DNA of 64,000 bases from Crotophaga sulcirostris (lineage: Eukaryota; Chordata; Aves; Cuculiformes; Crotophagidae). Positions 26,408-39,300 of the stretch are shown piece by piece. The position numbers and the translations under genes were made by a program. The stretch is taken from contig VYZB01000118.1 of the NCBI GenBank assembly GCA_013397455.1, positions 1,657,521 through 1,721,520 of the forward strand. Reading direction: 5' to 3'. Position 1 is the first letter of the stretch. Each line of letters starts with the position of its first letter. The notes beneath the pieces are model-generated. The model had not been told where the DNA came from, made no database searches, and worked only from the letters and a program-made list of their open reading frames with translations.

Positions 26408-29400
26408 ATAACACAGAGTCTGAAGTCTTGTACTAGAAACAAACTGGTTTTGCTTAAGCACAAATCTGTAAAGAGATTCAGTTACCTATTCCATGTTCTT
26501 TTTACTGTGCTTGGATACCTGGTTGGGACAGACACACCAGGAAGAGAACAGGGGAATTTGTGCCTTCTAGTGGGTAATAGGCATAGGAAAAATATAACTC
26601 CATTGACTTATATGGAAAAATAGTCTCCATAAGAGGATCCACAACTCCATCTCCGAGGACAGTGACCTTGACTGAATGATGGAGTCATGCTAATTTTTCA
26701 TTCTTTAATTCCTGATTCTTCCATTCCTGATTTCTCAATGGTCCAGCTTCACTAGAAGTGGAAAAGAGCGCTCCCACTGCCTTCCCATGAAACATTTCTT
26801 TAAGACTTGGGAGCTATGTGGCTTCAGCTCTGCCCTTCTTCCCACCCTTTCAAATGAAGAGGGTGCATAACAAGTATTTTGGGGGATCCTGCATTTGATC
26901 TTTACATGAATATCAACATCGTATCTGCAATTGCATTTGTGTCTTGAGCTGAACCTAACACAGAGTCAGGTATGAATGAAATGAATTAAACAAACTACAG
27001 GGCTCTCACCTTTCCAGAGACTCAAGTACATCCCTTTCTTCACATGTCTTAGCATCCCAGTAACATATGTCTCCAGACCTGGGTAGTCTGCAGAATATGT
27101 AGGGTGGGGAAGTGAGAGAAAACTTTTACTCCAACATGAAGTAACAATTGTTTTAGTCTGTTGATTTCTTCCCACATTGTTAGAGGTCAGAATTGTGCTC
27201 TGAGACTTAGGCACCAAAGTTGGTGAGCAGAAAGCAGGTACCAACAAACAAATTGAAATGGAAAGTGATTACAATGCTTTTTTTGTGGTGCCTCTCTTGA
27301 AATGGTAGCAGCTGATTTGCAAACTCAGTCCATCTACTGTTTGGTTTTCAGTATCTACAGCTGAGGGAAAACATCTTGATTATTCCCTGTAGGGAAAATA
27401 CCAGCAGTAACTCTAGGTGGCAGCTGGAGGCAGAGTGATATCATGTAGATCGAAGTCTCTTTCAGTCAAGGTGTTGGAAGTAGGTCTTCAGGAATACTGC
27501 ACTGAGCAAACAGAAACAGGAATTTTCTAGAGTGGAAACATAATCCATTTATCTGACCATTCTTAAATTAAATCAGTACTGGACATGTCAGAAAAGTAAT
27601 TTATTTTCATTATAAGATATGCAGATTAAGAGACAGAAAAGATTTTCCTGTCACTTCATCTTGGCTGTTCTGGGGTAACTGAATTTTTCCAGGATGGCAT
27701 CATGACAGCAGACAATTTAGGCAGCACATTCCTTATGAAAGTTTATTTTTAAGTCCCCTAAAGGTATCAACAAAAAGGAATCTGGACCCTTCTGCATCCT
27801 TCAGATTTGTGGTACATAACCTACCTCTGTCTTGTCTTCCATAAGGACTGCCAATTTCTAATTCTCTCGTGTCTCTACTGTTCTTCAGTGTCAATTCCCT
27901 CTGATTATGCAATGCATTTTTCCTCTCTGAAAGTAAACACCATTACTCTTGGGAAAGGGAACTGAAAATAAAAATGAGGCTTTCAGCTATTAATATTCAT
28001 TCTGGCAACACTTATCCACATGGCTATATTCACAGCTTTTTTTAGCTAGCTTTCTCTGCAGACATACTGTGCAGTTGAAGAGTAGTTCATCCAGTTGAGG
28101 AAATATCAGCACAGAAGCCCATAAAAGAGCACTTTAATCTTTGCTAGCCTCCACTCTTTTACTTTATGACAGTGACAGTGAGTGTTTCCACTCCATTTCA
28201 AGAACAAAGAATCTAACTCTTTTTCTTCAAAGCTCTGGCACTGGCTTATCCATCTGTGCGTTCAACTGCCCTGACTGAAAGCAATTTGAACTTAGAGAGG
28301 CTTTGCGTAGCATTCTCTGCCATATCAATCACTGTTACAGAAGTGCTGCATAAAGCCTGTTGTTAATTTCCAGATGATTATTGATATGTAATGTCTTCAT
28401 CCTTTGCTAGTGTTACTACATATTTCTTCAAGACACAGAACTGGGGAAATACTCCAGAATATCTTCTAACTGGGGCACATAATTTGAAGCCTTCCAGAAC
28501 CAGAATTTTTGTCTTTTAAAGTGAAGGATATTTTTAGCTGACCACTTGCTTAAAGAATAGCAGCTCGAATTATGTCTAGTGAGGGATATAGACCCATATA
28601 AGCCTTGCCTGCCAGATGACACATCCTAGTCTGGATTTAGGACCTACTCTCTGTGGTTTCACTCCTAAACTTTCACTGAACTCTGCTGCGCTGCCCTGGC
28701 TTTTAACATCTAACCCTCTACATCACCCTTATTAAAGGGAGTTTGTCTGTCAGTTAATATAAGATCTAAGCCTTCTTGCTACAGTAGAATCTTGATATTT
28801 ATTTGATGTCTGTTAGTATGACCATGCATCACCACTTGATTTACGGTGGAAGGTTTTAATTTAATTTTTAGACTAGAAATATACAGTCTTGTAAGTGCTG
28901 AAGGTGCTTCCCTGTTTTATTTTTATTTAAATAGCTCTCAGAAAATTGTAGAAACAAAGATGCTCACTGGACAGCTCTTCCTTCTGAGTTTCTCATTACC
29001 TTTTGACCCGATGTCTGTTGTTGCACTTGCATTAGGAGAGCTACATTTGGAATCAAAGCATGTACACAGATACTGTGTACCGAATGCTGTTATCAGATTT
29101 GGCACACCAAATACCAGGCACTGATAAGTTCTAATCACGTACCATGCAGGTTCATGTCTTAGGGGAAGCAACTTGATTCAATAAGACTCTTAGCTGTGCA
29201 ATTAAACTAATATCTAATATCTAAGGTTGATACCTCCTTTTTCTAATTATTGATTAATTGCTCAATGACCCTTAGGTAAAACAGAGAATTACAAAGTCTT
29301 TTTGACTGTTTTTCTGTTATAATCAAATTCCCAGTTACAAACAAATGGCAACTCCTTTCAGTGAGAGCCATGCAGTTAATGTGAGATGTTTGAAAGAGTA

Positions 29401-30965
29401 AAGTCAGGAGGACAGAAATACAACATGAAAGTAGTAGATAAAGATATGAGTATAAAGTAGTATTTACCAGTTCCATGTATCTTCACCTTCTTTGAGATAA
29501 TACAAGAAAGGATCAGAATTGAACATTTTCAAACAGAGAAATTAGTGCACTTGGAGAATTGTAGAATCTTGGGTTTGATTTGAAAAAAACATGTTTAATA
29601 GGAAAAATTACTAATGTATTATGAAGGACAGGTTCCTGAAACTCACTTTTCCCTCCTGAATCTGCAACAGTCCCTGTCCAGTGGGCTGGACAGAAGCAGC
29701 TCACTAACCAAAGCTGTACATCTAGTTCTCAGCATCCAGCTTAGCCAAGAAGAGGTGCCACCAATAGATGCTACACTGTCCTACCAGTCCAGTGGTGGGA
29801 GAAGACGAAGTCAAAGGAGAAAAAACTAAGGGCTTAAAACTAAGACAGAAGAAGAAAGAAAAACAAAGAATTATTAGAGAAGGAGGTCAAAGTTGGTCTT
29901 TCAGCAAAAGATGATCGAGGCCATCTGTTTTCACTGTTCCGTTACAAGGGAACTCCAATACAAAGGCCTAGTTCATAAATGTGAGGTACTTTCACCAAAT
30001 ATTCTTTTCACAAGAAAAGGCAGAGGGATATTTAAGAGAACAAAATGAACATTTGAGTGTTGTTAAATAAGTATTTTTTTGATTTTATTGCTAAATAAAT
30101 AAAAGTCAGGCTTCTTCATACACTGATCTGCCTACACTGAGATGACTCATTATTCTTTTCCGTTTATTTTGGAAGCATAAGCATACTGAATAATGAAAGA
30201 AAATTCCATCCACCTTCATCTGAATATATTGTAAGTCCTACAATGTGGCACATTATTGTAATATGGTGGTTAGATTAATGATTTCAATTTATAAATGAAT
30301 CAGTGATTTAGAGCTATGCATATGGACAATCTATTTGAGTTGATATTAAGCCTTTGGAAGCATTGTATATTTATTAACACCTTTGTAGTAATGCAAATTA
30401 AACTTGATTTGGCATCTGAAACACTGAACAAAGAATCTTGCGAATTCAGAACTTTTAACTCCTTATTGTGCAGTTTACAATTGAGGGTGTTAGAAAACAA
30501 TTAGTCAATTTGCCTGAAAGAGTCCTAGCTGATTGAAACAATATCCAACCTCAAATCGCAGAATTTTGTATTTAGGCTATAAAGCATTCAGGACTGCAGA
30601 TCTTCATTACAAAGAAAATGTTCATTTAACTGTTTCATAAAACTATGCTTAGCTAAAGGAATGTAATGGCTAAAGGCTATTCAGCAGAGCTAATATAATT
30701 TTATCCTCATCTGTTAGAGAAATATGGGGATTACTGGAAAATTAATTTGAAAGAGGTAAGGACTTAATATATAATTAAATAATTGTCTTTATTAAGCAGT
30801 TATTGATTGCTTAATAGTAAATTTTGTCTGCTGTTAAAGAAGTGAGTTTCCTACTGGGAAAAAATCATCCTGCAGAAAAGTACTTTCATCTGTATTTAGC
30901 AAGTGAGGATAAGGTAGTGATTTGAAACTGTCTTTCAAAGTTAATTTGCAGAGATCATTACATCC
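26408..30965. other. Intergenic, no gene recognised
   Basis: AT-rich sequence with short open frames only (at most about 93 codons). No interspersed repeat, RNA gene or exon was recognised between the MITE and the LTR. Confidence 0.55.
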
Positions 30966-31446
30966 TGTGACAGTATGCTCCTTACCCCCTGCCCAGCCTG
31001 ACCTTTTCCCATAAATCCTGATAACGCAATAACCCCCAGTGGTGATCGTGGTGGTTGGTGATGTTCATGATGGCTGCATCCACCTCACGGTGATTTGCAG
31101 GGAGATAAATAACAACACAATAGCCAGTGGCTCATCTGTGGTAATGCACCCACCTGGTCACAGTGCTGGTCAGGGTCCAACTCAAACCAAATTTGGAAGA
31201 AACTGGCACCTGTGCTTGGTGTGTAAATATGATTATGATTCAATTGTCTTACTCCATAAATAATGAGCAGCCCAAGAGTCCTCTGAGCTCTCCTGAAATG
31301 ACAGTGGGCTGCATGTTAGGATCACCCCTTGAAAGGGGCACCTCTCAAAGTTACTCCTTGAGGTTGAGAGAATCCTTGCTGCAACAGACCCTTAGGAAGT
31401 GAATTGGGAACAAGCGCACTAAAACTTTGTGATCTTAGCCAAGAGG

Positions 31447-31452
31447 TATAAA
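31447..31452 (+). promoter_or_regulatory. TATA box in LTR
   Basis: TATAAA sits in the context 'gaggtataaagg', in the expected place within the LTR before the inferred R region. It is on the same strand as SCIN but about 22 kb upstream of it. Activity is unknown. Confidence 0.55.
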
Positions 31453-31726
31453 GGATTGATTGCGTGTACCTAACCCTTTAGATATCAGCTGTTGACCAAG
31501 TTTAAGACTAAGTCTGGATCCAACCACACCTAGACTCTTCTCTGAGAAAGAGTTTAGAAAACAAGGGGGTCCTTTTTGAACCTCATGACTCAACAGGAGG
31601 GTCTCCCTGACAGTTTTGTCTGACCCTGCCCTCCATGCAGTAAATAATCAAGTGTACCTTGCCATCAAACCTTGTAAATCACCGTCTCATTTATTTTCAA
31701 ACTTAGCTAAATCTCTGCTTTATATG

Positions 31727-31732
31727 AATAAA
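31727..31732 (+). terminator. LTR polyadenylation signal
   Basis: AATAAA sits in 'tatgaataaacatattg', about 60 bp before the proposed LTR end and in the normal order after the TATA box. It could serve as a polyA site for any + strand transcript reading in from the left. Confidence 0.55.
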
Positions 31733-31807
31733 CATATTGCTGCTTCTCTCTCAAGAACAAAGTACATCACCCTGTCTCTCCATCTATGACAGTTCCATGA
31801 CTTATTC

Positions 31808-31846
31808 ACAGTGAACAGAACCACCAGGTTTTCGCTTGTTCACTGT
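31808..31846. repeat. Inverted repeat, 10-bp arms
   Basis: ACAGTGAACA (31808-31817) and its exact reverse complement TGTTCACTGT (31837-31846) flank a 19-nt loop. It lies 17 bp beyond the proposed LTR end. No function is assigned. Confidence 0.85.
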
Positions 31847-31995
31847 CAGCAGGAAGTCTGAATGCAGTGCTTGTCAAGACTATCTTAAGGTACACTATAA
31901 TGGAGATGTTTGAAGGCATAACTGTATAAAAGAAGACATTTATAACTACTCAAATTTTACAAGTGTGGGAGCTTGTTTTCAGGTTTTGGTTTTCT

Positions 31996-32016
31996 GTTTG
32001 TTTGTTTGTTTGTTTT
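31996..32016 (+). repeat. (GTTT)5 microsatellite
   Basis: Five perfect GTTT units plus one T. A simple repeat. Confidence 0.92.
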
Positions 32017-33256
32017 GCACTTTTAGGTATCCCAGCTGCTTTTCCGGTCTATTGCATTTTTAAGAAATAGGAATTGCCCCTATCTAGCCTCCAAGATTGT
32101 TCTCTTTATCTTTCATCATCATGGAATGAATGATGATAAGGAATTATCCTCACAGTTCCTTGTGTACTGCAGAGACAGTTAAAATTACTCTGAGTTGGTT
32201 TTTCTTAACTCCAGCACTTGAATGCAAAAGTTATGTTTGCATGAACTGAACATGAGGGCTAATTAGCTGAGGCAGATGTGTCACCTTGGCCTGGACCTGG
32301 ACCTGTAGGCACTGATCCTGGAGTTGGCTGGAATATTTCAGAGTTGCACTGCACGGAGTAGACATGCTTCTAAGTCCTGATCTTGATGAACTACCACTCA
32401 GAATAAGGGAAGTGAAAGACTTATTTTACTGTAAACCAGGATTTATTCTCCTCAGTCTCTAATAAGATTTAAGAAGTAAGAAGTGGATTTTCAAAATCTG
32501 TAGGCTTGTTCCTTACTCACACAAGTTATAGCAAAGGAACACTAAGACACCATTTGCCCTCAAACATCATTTTATATCCTAGTTGAGAACAAAAAATATT
32601 AAGTTGTTACCACATGCTGATCAGCATTTTACACAGCAATGAAAACCTCTGTAATTTAATCTTTCTGTTTCTTCAACAGTATTTTTAAATAGTTAATTTT
32701 GATTTTGTAATGCTTTTACATCAACTTCAGTGGACTTACTCAGATTCTGCATGAATATAAGAAGTAAATCAGAACTGCAAACACTTAGTGACATCTTGCA
32801 GATTTTTTTGAGTTACCACTGAACCACTGCCACAGTACCCCAAACATGGGAACTGAACCTCTTTGGTTCAGCTACCACAAAAATAAAGGAAAAAAGTACA
32901 TCACTATCCCCAAAAGCAGAGACCCTAAAGGAAAGGAAAGACTCCCTTTTCTAACATACACTGGAGACTGGTGATGAGATTGTGTGTCTGTTTTCAAAGT
33001 CAAAATAATTTTATTTTTTTATTTACACTCTTGGGTATCGATACAGCATAGAACAATTCAAGTTTAAAAAATCTTAATAACCACTGAAGAACATAACCTG
33101 CTCAAAAGGTCATGCTGATAGTCCTATCAAGTGAAGTGGGCTTTGTATAGTCTAAATTTTGGCTGATAATGCTTCTTTATTACATAGTGATTGAACAAAA
33201 AGTGTTTTTCATCCCATTCCCTTTCAACATTTATAAATAACTAGCAAATGAGCGGG

Positions 33257-33306
33257 TTTTAGTTTTTTGTTTGTTTGTTTATTTATTTTTTGTTTAAAAA
33301 AAAAAA
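33257..33306 (+). repeat. T-rich then A-rich low-complexity tract
   Basis: A T-rich stretch containing TTTG and TTTA units runs into eleven A residues. It is low-complexity sequence that could fold back on itself. Confidence 0.85.
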
Positions 33307-36300
33307 TCTCTTATCTTGAGGTAGAAAGTATAGATACTGTTGGTTAGGATTTTCAGGGTTAAAGCTGGTTATGATATTCCATCTATGCTGGCTTGTCCCT
33401 AAGAAGATTCTGCAGCTCAGACTAGCTGCTCCTGTCTAGATTTACTGCTTTTTCCAGCTTGTACCCTTAAGGTCTCCTTAATCTTATTTAAGTCTACAAA
33501 GGGCTTATATTTAGCTGAAGACATGAGGTGTTTTTGTGTAGGAAAATTTCAATCCCTCTTGCTCTATGCTACAGTAGAGCAAAAAGGTTTACTGCTTAGC
33601 TTTCCTGGATTATAAGGCTCCTTTAGCTTGTAAAATAGGTAACATGCTGCCATCTACTGGCAATACAATGTGATTTTAGTTCTTCAAGTGCTTTTAAATA
33701 ATTTCATTTGATGATATTTTCTTTTCAGTAGAACTATGGGTATCTCAGCAGCATAATTTTTCAGTTGTATCTGATCATTTACTTTAAAATCTCTGTGAGA
33801 TCTTTCTGTATTTGAGCTAATATGATGTCCTATCACAAATCTCAACTACAACCTTCAACTTCCTTTCCAGTTGAAAGTCTGAAGAAATATGAATTTCCTT
33901 AAAAATAGAGGAAAATGTAACGCTGTACAATGTACCCTCTCAAAAGTTTATGAATGTCATTCAAAACCAAACAAGCAAAAAGCAAAGATATTTTCCCAGA
34001 TACTCTTTTGACATTGATTCTGAGCAATTCCAACAACATAAATACTGAAGGAACTGTATGGAAGTACTACAAACTTAGAAACATTTAAGGAAGAAAGCTT
34101 TTTTTCTTTCTTTTTTTTTTTCAGAAATAGTACAGTTATAAGAATAAAAACAAGGAGAAATGAATGTGAAAACTCTTCATATGATCTAGGTGATTTGTCA
34201 CCACTGAATTTTGCTTCCCCGTTTGTCTCCAGTTAAATCCACTATGTACACAGTCATATCACATAGCTGAATAACAGCTCTTTATGAATTTATGATGAAA
34301 TATCAAAAATAAAAAACAAACAAATGAACCCTGTTTACTCAGCTGAGAACTATAACTCTGTTCAAACTTGGCCTACTCTGACAGAGTGCTGGCCAAAGTT
34401 TCAGCTGTGTAATGAAGTTCTGCAACCAGAGGGAAGAGATTTTACAATGAAATAGCTGATTGAACCAAGGTAGTTTCCAACAGCACATGTCTGGTTAAGT
34501 TGAAAGGGTGCTATAACATATTTATAATTTTATGCTTGTGCTGTGTTCTTATTTATACTTCACTTGCACATAAGCAAATATAAAAAACATTCATGTGCAC
34601 ATGGTTAAGTAATTGCTCCCAGTTGTGAAATGCATGCCATTTTAAGAGTGATCATTTCAAGGAGTATGTAGCAAGTATTAAATTACTCTCTTGGCAGAGT
34701 GCTCAAAAACTGAAAAACAATCTGGAAATTAATTCTTCTACTCTGACTCAAGTTTTTGTCACTTACACTGCATAAGCTGAATATTCAGAAAATATTGGTG
34801 TAAATACTGGTGCTGCTTTGTATTTGCTTGCTATAGTAAATATGAACCTGCTCAAAGCACAGGGTAGCAAAGCATCAGATCTTATAGGTCATAAAAGTAT
34901 GTTTAATAAAAGATAGTTCCATACCTTAGTATAATTGGTAATGCAACTGCTCTGTTTTGTTTTCAAATTACTGTTTTCTTTTCCTCAGTCATATTTTCCT
35001 TCTAACATCCTTGTTTTCTAACATGTAAGAGAATCACATTGAACTTGTGGCCTTGTTGCTAGGTTTCAAGATGCATTTATGCAGTCTATTGAGACATTAT
35101 TTTCATTTTTGAATTCTGAATCAAGTCCCAAGGCAACAGGGCGCTGTTTCTTAGCAACACACTTGGGTAGACTGTATATTCCAGCTCTTTTGTACAATGG
35201 AAGAATAAACAACTCCCCGAGTAAGGGTGTGCTGCAAGTTCATCCTTTTGCATAACATCCCCTAGAATACAGGAAAGAGAAGCCTTCTGCAATACAGCAT
35301 ATGAAGTTTGTCAGAAAGTCCTTGGTATTGCAAAGTGATGAGTGGTATTATAACTCTATCTTTTCAGCTCACTGCAACTCTTTGGGGTCCTTATTCATCT
35401 CTGTGCATGTGGATCTGTAGATGTTTTGGATCATTGAGTTTTAGTTTCTAGGACACAAAGACATGCATGGAAAATCAGTGGTAACAAAGCTGGTAGAGGT
35501 AGGATGTGTGAAAATGCATAAACTTTTTGCTTTGGTGAAATAAATGGAGAATCATCAATGGATGGAGAAAATCAATGAAGGCTTGAGAGGGAAAGAGAAA
35601 ATGGATATTCACACGACTCATAAATTCGTGGTGTATGTTATCCAGTGTACGAAAAGGTAAAGAGTTGCCCTTTCAACACATTCTCTGCAAAGACTACACA
35701 GCTTTGAGGCTTCTTGGTAATATAGAAGAAATCTGATTTTTGTTGCCTCCATACTGTGGGACTGACTTTGCCATGAGGAGAGAAGAAGAGGGAGGGATGG
35801 CAGAAAAGAACACAGAGTTCCACAGGGCTGAATCTTTCTTCTCCTGACATCTGTGGAAGCACAAGTGCCCTTTTCATGGTGGCAGCTACGAAGTCTAGGT
35901 TATTACAGTTTTGGCACAGACTAGAAAAGCAGAAGTGCTTTTGCTATTGATTCTCACAGCTTGTTGCTGACCTTGGCAGCTCCCTATTTTACCAGTACTT
36001 AAAGCCAGCCTGATGAGTCTGCCAGTATCTCCATTTAGTTGCAAAACAAGCAAAGGTTGTTTTAAAAGCATAAATTATCAGCTGTCAATTTTTCCCCACA
36101 GTTTACTCAATGATCAGATCAACTAGATTGCTTGTAGACTGCCCCACAGACACACTTGATGGGAAGCTAGAGCTGCCTTAGATGACAAAATCAGAGTGTC
36201 CACCAAAGCCTGCTCACCTCCTTCCAAGCATTCTGAGCCAAACTGTACTTCGGTGTTTGGATAGCTTGAGAATAATTTGTGGAGTAGAGATTATGAGTTT

Positions 36301-39300
36301 TGCCCCCTTCCTACAGTGGGGCCCTGCTGTGGCTGGGAGTGTTCCCACCAGTGAGGTCCTGGACTGGAAGGAGCCCAGCTCGACAGAACAGTACAGCTGA
36401 GATGGCTTGAGAACTAAAATAATCTGAAAGAGAGAGCACAGAAATGTGACTTTCAAAAAACAGTTTGAGGGAACTTACTTTATCTCCAGTTAGCTACTTA
36501 CCCAAATCCTCATTCAGAAACACAGTTTTGTTGGAAAGGACATATTTCCATTTGCATTTATCCTTCAATGAGCCACCATCTTCTCTTAGAAAAAAAACAT
36601 TCAGTCGTCAGAATGAGTAAGCACAAAGAAAAGAAAGTTGCAAGGTTGTAGCTTTCCTTCAGGTTTCCTAAGCATTGAATATTAAAGGAAGTAGGAAAAA
36701 TGGTTTGTATTTTCTTGAGGCCTCTTGCAATACCCTTACGATTCATGTCTTTCCCCAGATTTTGCAGGACATACAAAGAGCTCTTTAATGCTGCTCTTAC
36801 AGATATAGGATAAAAAAGGCAACAGAATCTGGGAGTGTCTTTAAGATCAGCAAGAGAGAACAGAGTTAATGCAGTATCTACCTCATGCAGAGAGCTAAAT
36901 ACTTTACTGCTTATTAGGGCGTTAATGCTGCTCCAGTAGACTTTCACCCTGCCCAGAGGCATCCTTGGGTATATGAAAAGGCCTCTCCCATCCCCTGGGG
37001 GAAAAGGTGAAGCTTAAGTGGCACTGGCTGATGAGATAGCCCATGGCAGGACATAATACCTGAGCACATATTAGGACAGCAATGGGGCAGCTATAATTAA
37101 TGGGCTGGGTGGGCGCAGAAATGTGGAGAAATGTGGAAAAAAGCATCAGGAAGGTTAGAGAAAGGAGTTGCAACATTTCTGTGATTTGAAGGTTTTTTTG
37201 TCACTCCTGCTTCTGCAAAACAAGGCTAGTGTGCGTCCAGCCCTGCCGAGCTAACACCAAATCCCCACTGTGCTGCGCTATGTGGGCACAGGTTTAGTCT
37301 CCTCTCAAGGAGGTGCTGTGTAATGAGACATGAATAAAAACTTGAAGGAAAGGATGCACTTCTGATACTACTTAGTGGTGGGTATTCCAGGCAAATCAAA
37401 ACCCAGAGCTCCTGTTCCTAGAGGCTGGTATGAACAAGCAGATTCCTGAACATCCATGATTTTGGCTTCAGATGGGCTTTCTTTAGAGTTTGTTTCTTTG
37501 TGTTACTTAGCAGAAAGAGGGCATCAGGAAGAAACAATGTTGAAGTACAAGTGCACATTTATCTTCAATGAATGTACTAGGTTATACAGACAGAGCTAGC
37601 CAGACTGCAAGTAACAATCAATAATAGAAGTTCTGTTGTATTTGTGTGTGTTGACTTTTTTCCCTTTTGCCAGACATTATAGTATCTGAGAGGAAAAAAT
37701 CCATCATCAGACCATTATGTTCACCCTCTAATGAGACAAGCGACAATTTTTATTTGAAAGTCAAACGCAATTTTCTGTGAGTCCTAATTTGCCTTTCTCT
37801 GGTGGTAAACTGTAGTCCAGCAACCCAAAGCCAATACAGATGTATTGATAAAACAGCCTCCTGATTTTAGCTACCGGCTCTATAGATCATCCAACCCTTC
37901 TCAGAAGCCACGTGGAAAGGGAAAGGAAGAACTGAAGTCAAAAATGATCTCTGAGTCCTTAGTCATGCAACAGCTTTCCAGGCTTAGGTCCAGACTGCTC
38001 CTTCCTCTCTCAGAAAAGAACTGAAACTTGCCTCAGCTTGTCACTCGCTTTCCATGGGCTGGCTCTTATGAGGCCAAAATACTGTTTGTGAAGAACGGCA
38101 AATATATGACTGGTGTGTATGAAGACCCCAAACTGCACGATTACAGGTAGGTAAAGTGCCTGGCCCCCACACTTTTATAAAACAAACAAGCTGAAATAAA
38201 GATGCTTGGGGATCAGTAAATTGAGCCACTAGATGTCAGTCTCACAAGACAAAAAAAAGGAGAAAACCCAGCAGTTAGTACTGCAGTTGGGCTCTAACTT
38301 TGATAGATAACTCTGTTGTAGTCACGAATTATTTTCCAAAAAGACTTCCACTGTGAAAGCTGGTGAATACAGGTTTGGAGCTTTATGTTTTAATGTGCTT
38401 TGTAGCTGATATGATAGTTTACATTTTGGCAGAGCAGATTGAAATATGGACATGAGGGCTAATCAGTATCTTGCTCTCTGTGACACATCTGCCTATACTT
38501 TCTGCTTTCCCCAGATTAACAGGTAGCAGTTGAATTCCTCGACATGCTGGATGGAAGGATTTTATGGTAGTGTCTCCATTTAGCTGCCCTTAGACCAGCA
38601 TCTCATTGTGCCAGCTTGTGCATAACACATGGCAAGAGACTGTCCATTTTTTTCACAACAGGTAAAAATCAAATTATGTACAGAAAAGTTGAAAGGAAAA
38701 TAAAAAAATCCAAGATACAGCTTTAGTTAGTGCATCCCTCTAAAATCAGTGTTTTTAACATTAATACTGCTAAGGAAGAGAAGCATTCCATCTAATTCCA
38801 TCTAAAGGATGTTTATTCATATTTTTTGATATTTTTTTCAGTTTAGGGACTCACTCTTGGTGAGTTATTTTTTGAGGGTTTCGTTTTTGGTCTTTTTGGT
38901 GTTTTGTTTCGATTTTTTTTTTGTAATATCTTTCAAAATCAGATACCATAAAAACAGAGAGATTATTTTATTAGGGTTCAGTATTCTATCCATATTCAAT
39001 TAATTTTTAGTCACAAACCTTCCTATCTTCTCTCCTCTGAGCCTTTTAAAGAATTTCATCCAAAGAGCAAGTCAGCAAACTCACTATTTCTAAAACAATG
39101 AACAAAACCAAGACAGTAAAGAAACCCCCTTCTGTTCACCAAAGCAAACATTTATACCTGCCATGAAATTTATTGAAGAACCACATGAATGGCATGTAGC
39201 CAATATTACATTTCCACGGAAAACAATATTTTTTTTCTGCCTTCTGTCTTCATGGGTGTATAAATCATGTCTTCATTTATTTGTCAAGTTTTTAAAGCAG

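Larger units (their letters stand above)
30966..31791 (+). mobile_element. Probable solo LTR of an endogenous retrovirus
   Basis: About 826 bp begin TGTGACAG and end CTATGACA. These termini are imperfect inverted repeats (6 of 8 positions) of the TG...CA type. The block carries promoter and processing signals in LTR order: a TATA box 'ggtataaagg' (TATAAA at 31447-31452) and, 280 bp downstream, a polyA signal AATAAA (31727-31732) followed by a pyrimidine-rich region. The middle text ('ttactccttgaggttgagag', 'tttagatatcagctgttgac') matches my memory of an avian ERVL-type LTR, but I cannot confirm the family. Flanking 5-mers catcc and gttcc agree at only 3 of 5 positions, so the ends may be off by a few bases. 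No primer-binding site or internal viral gene follows, so it looks like a solo LTR. The frames at 31039-31402 are not genes. Confidence 0.7.

Noticed and set aside
36558..36962. 134-codon minus-strand open frame
   Set aside because: No family motif is seen, it is isolated, and it contains AT-rich low-information stretches. A translated search would be needed to revive it.
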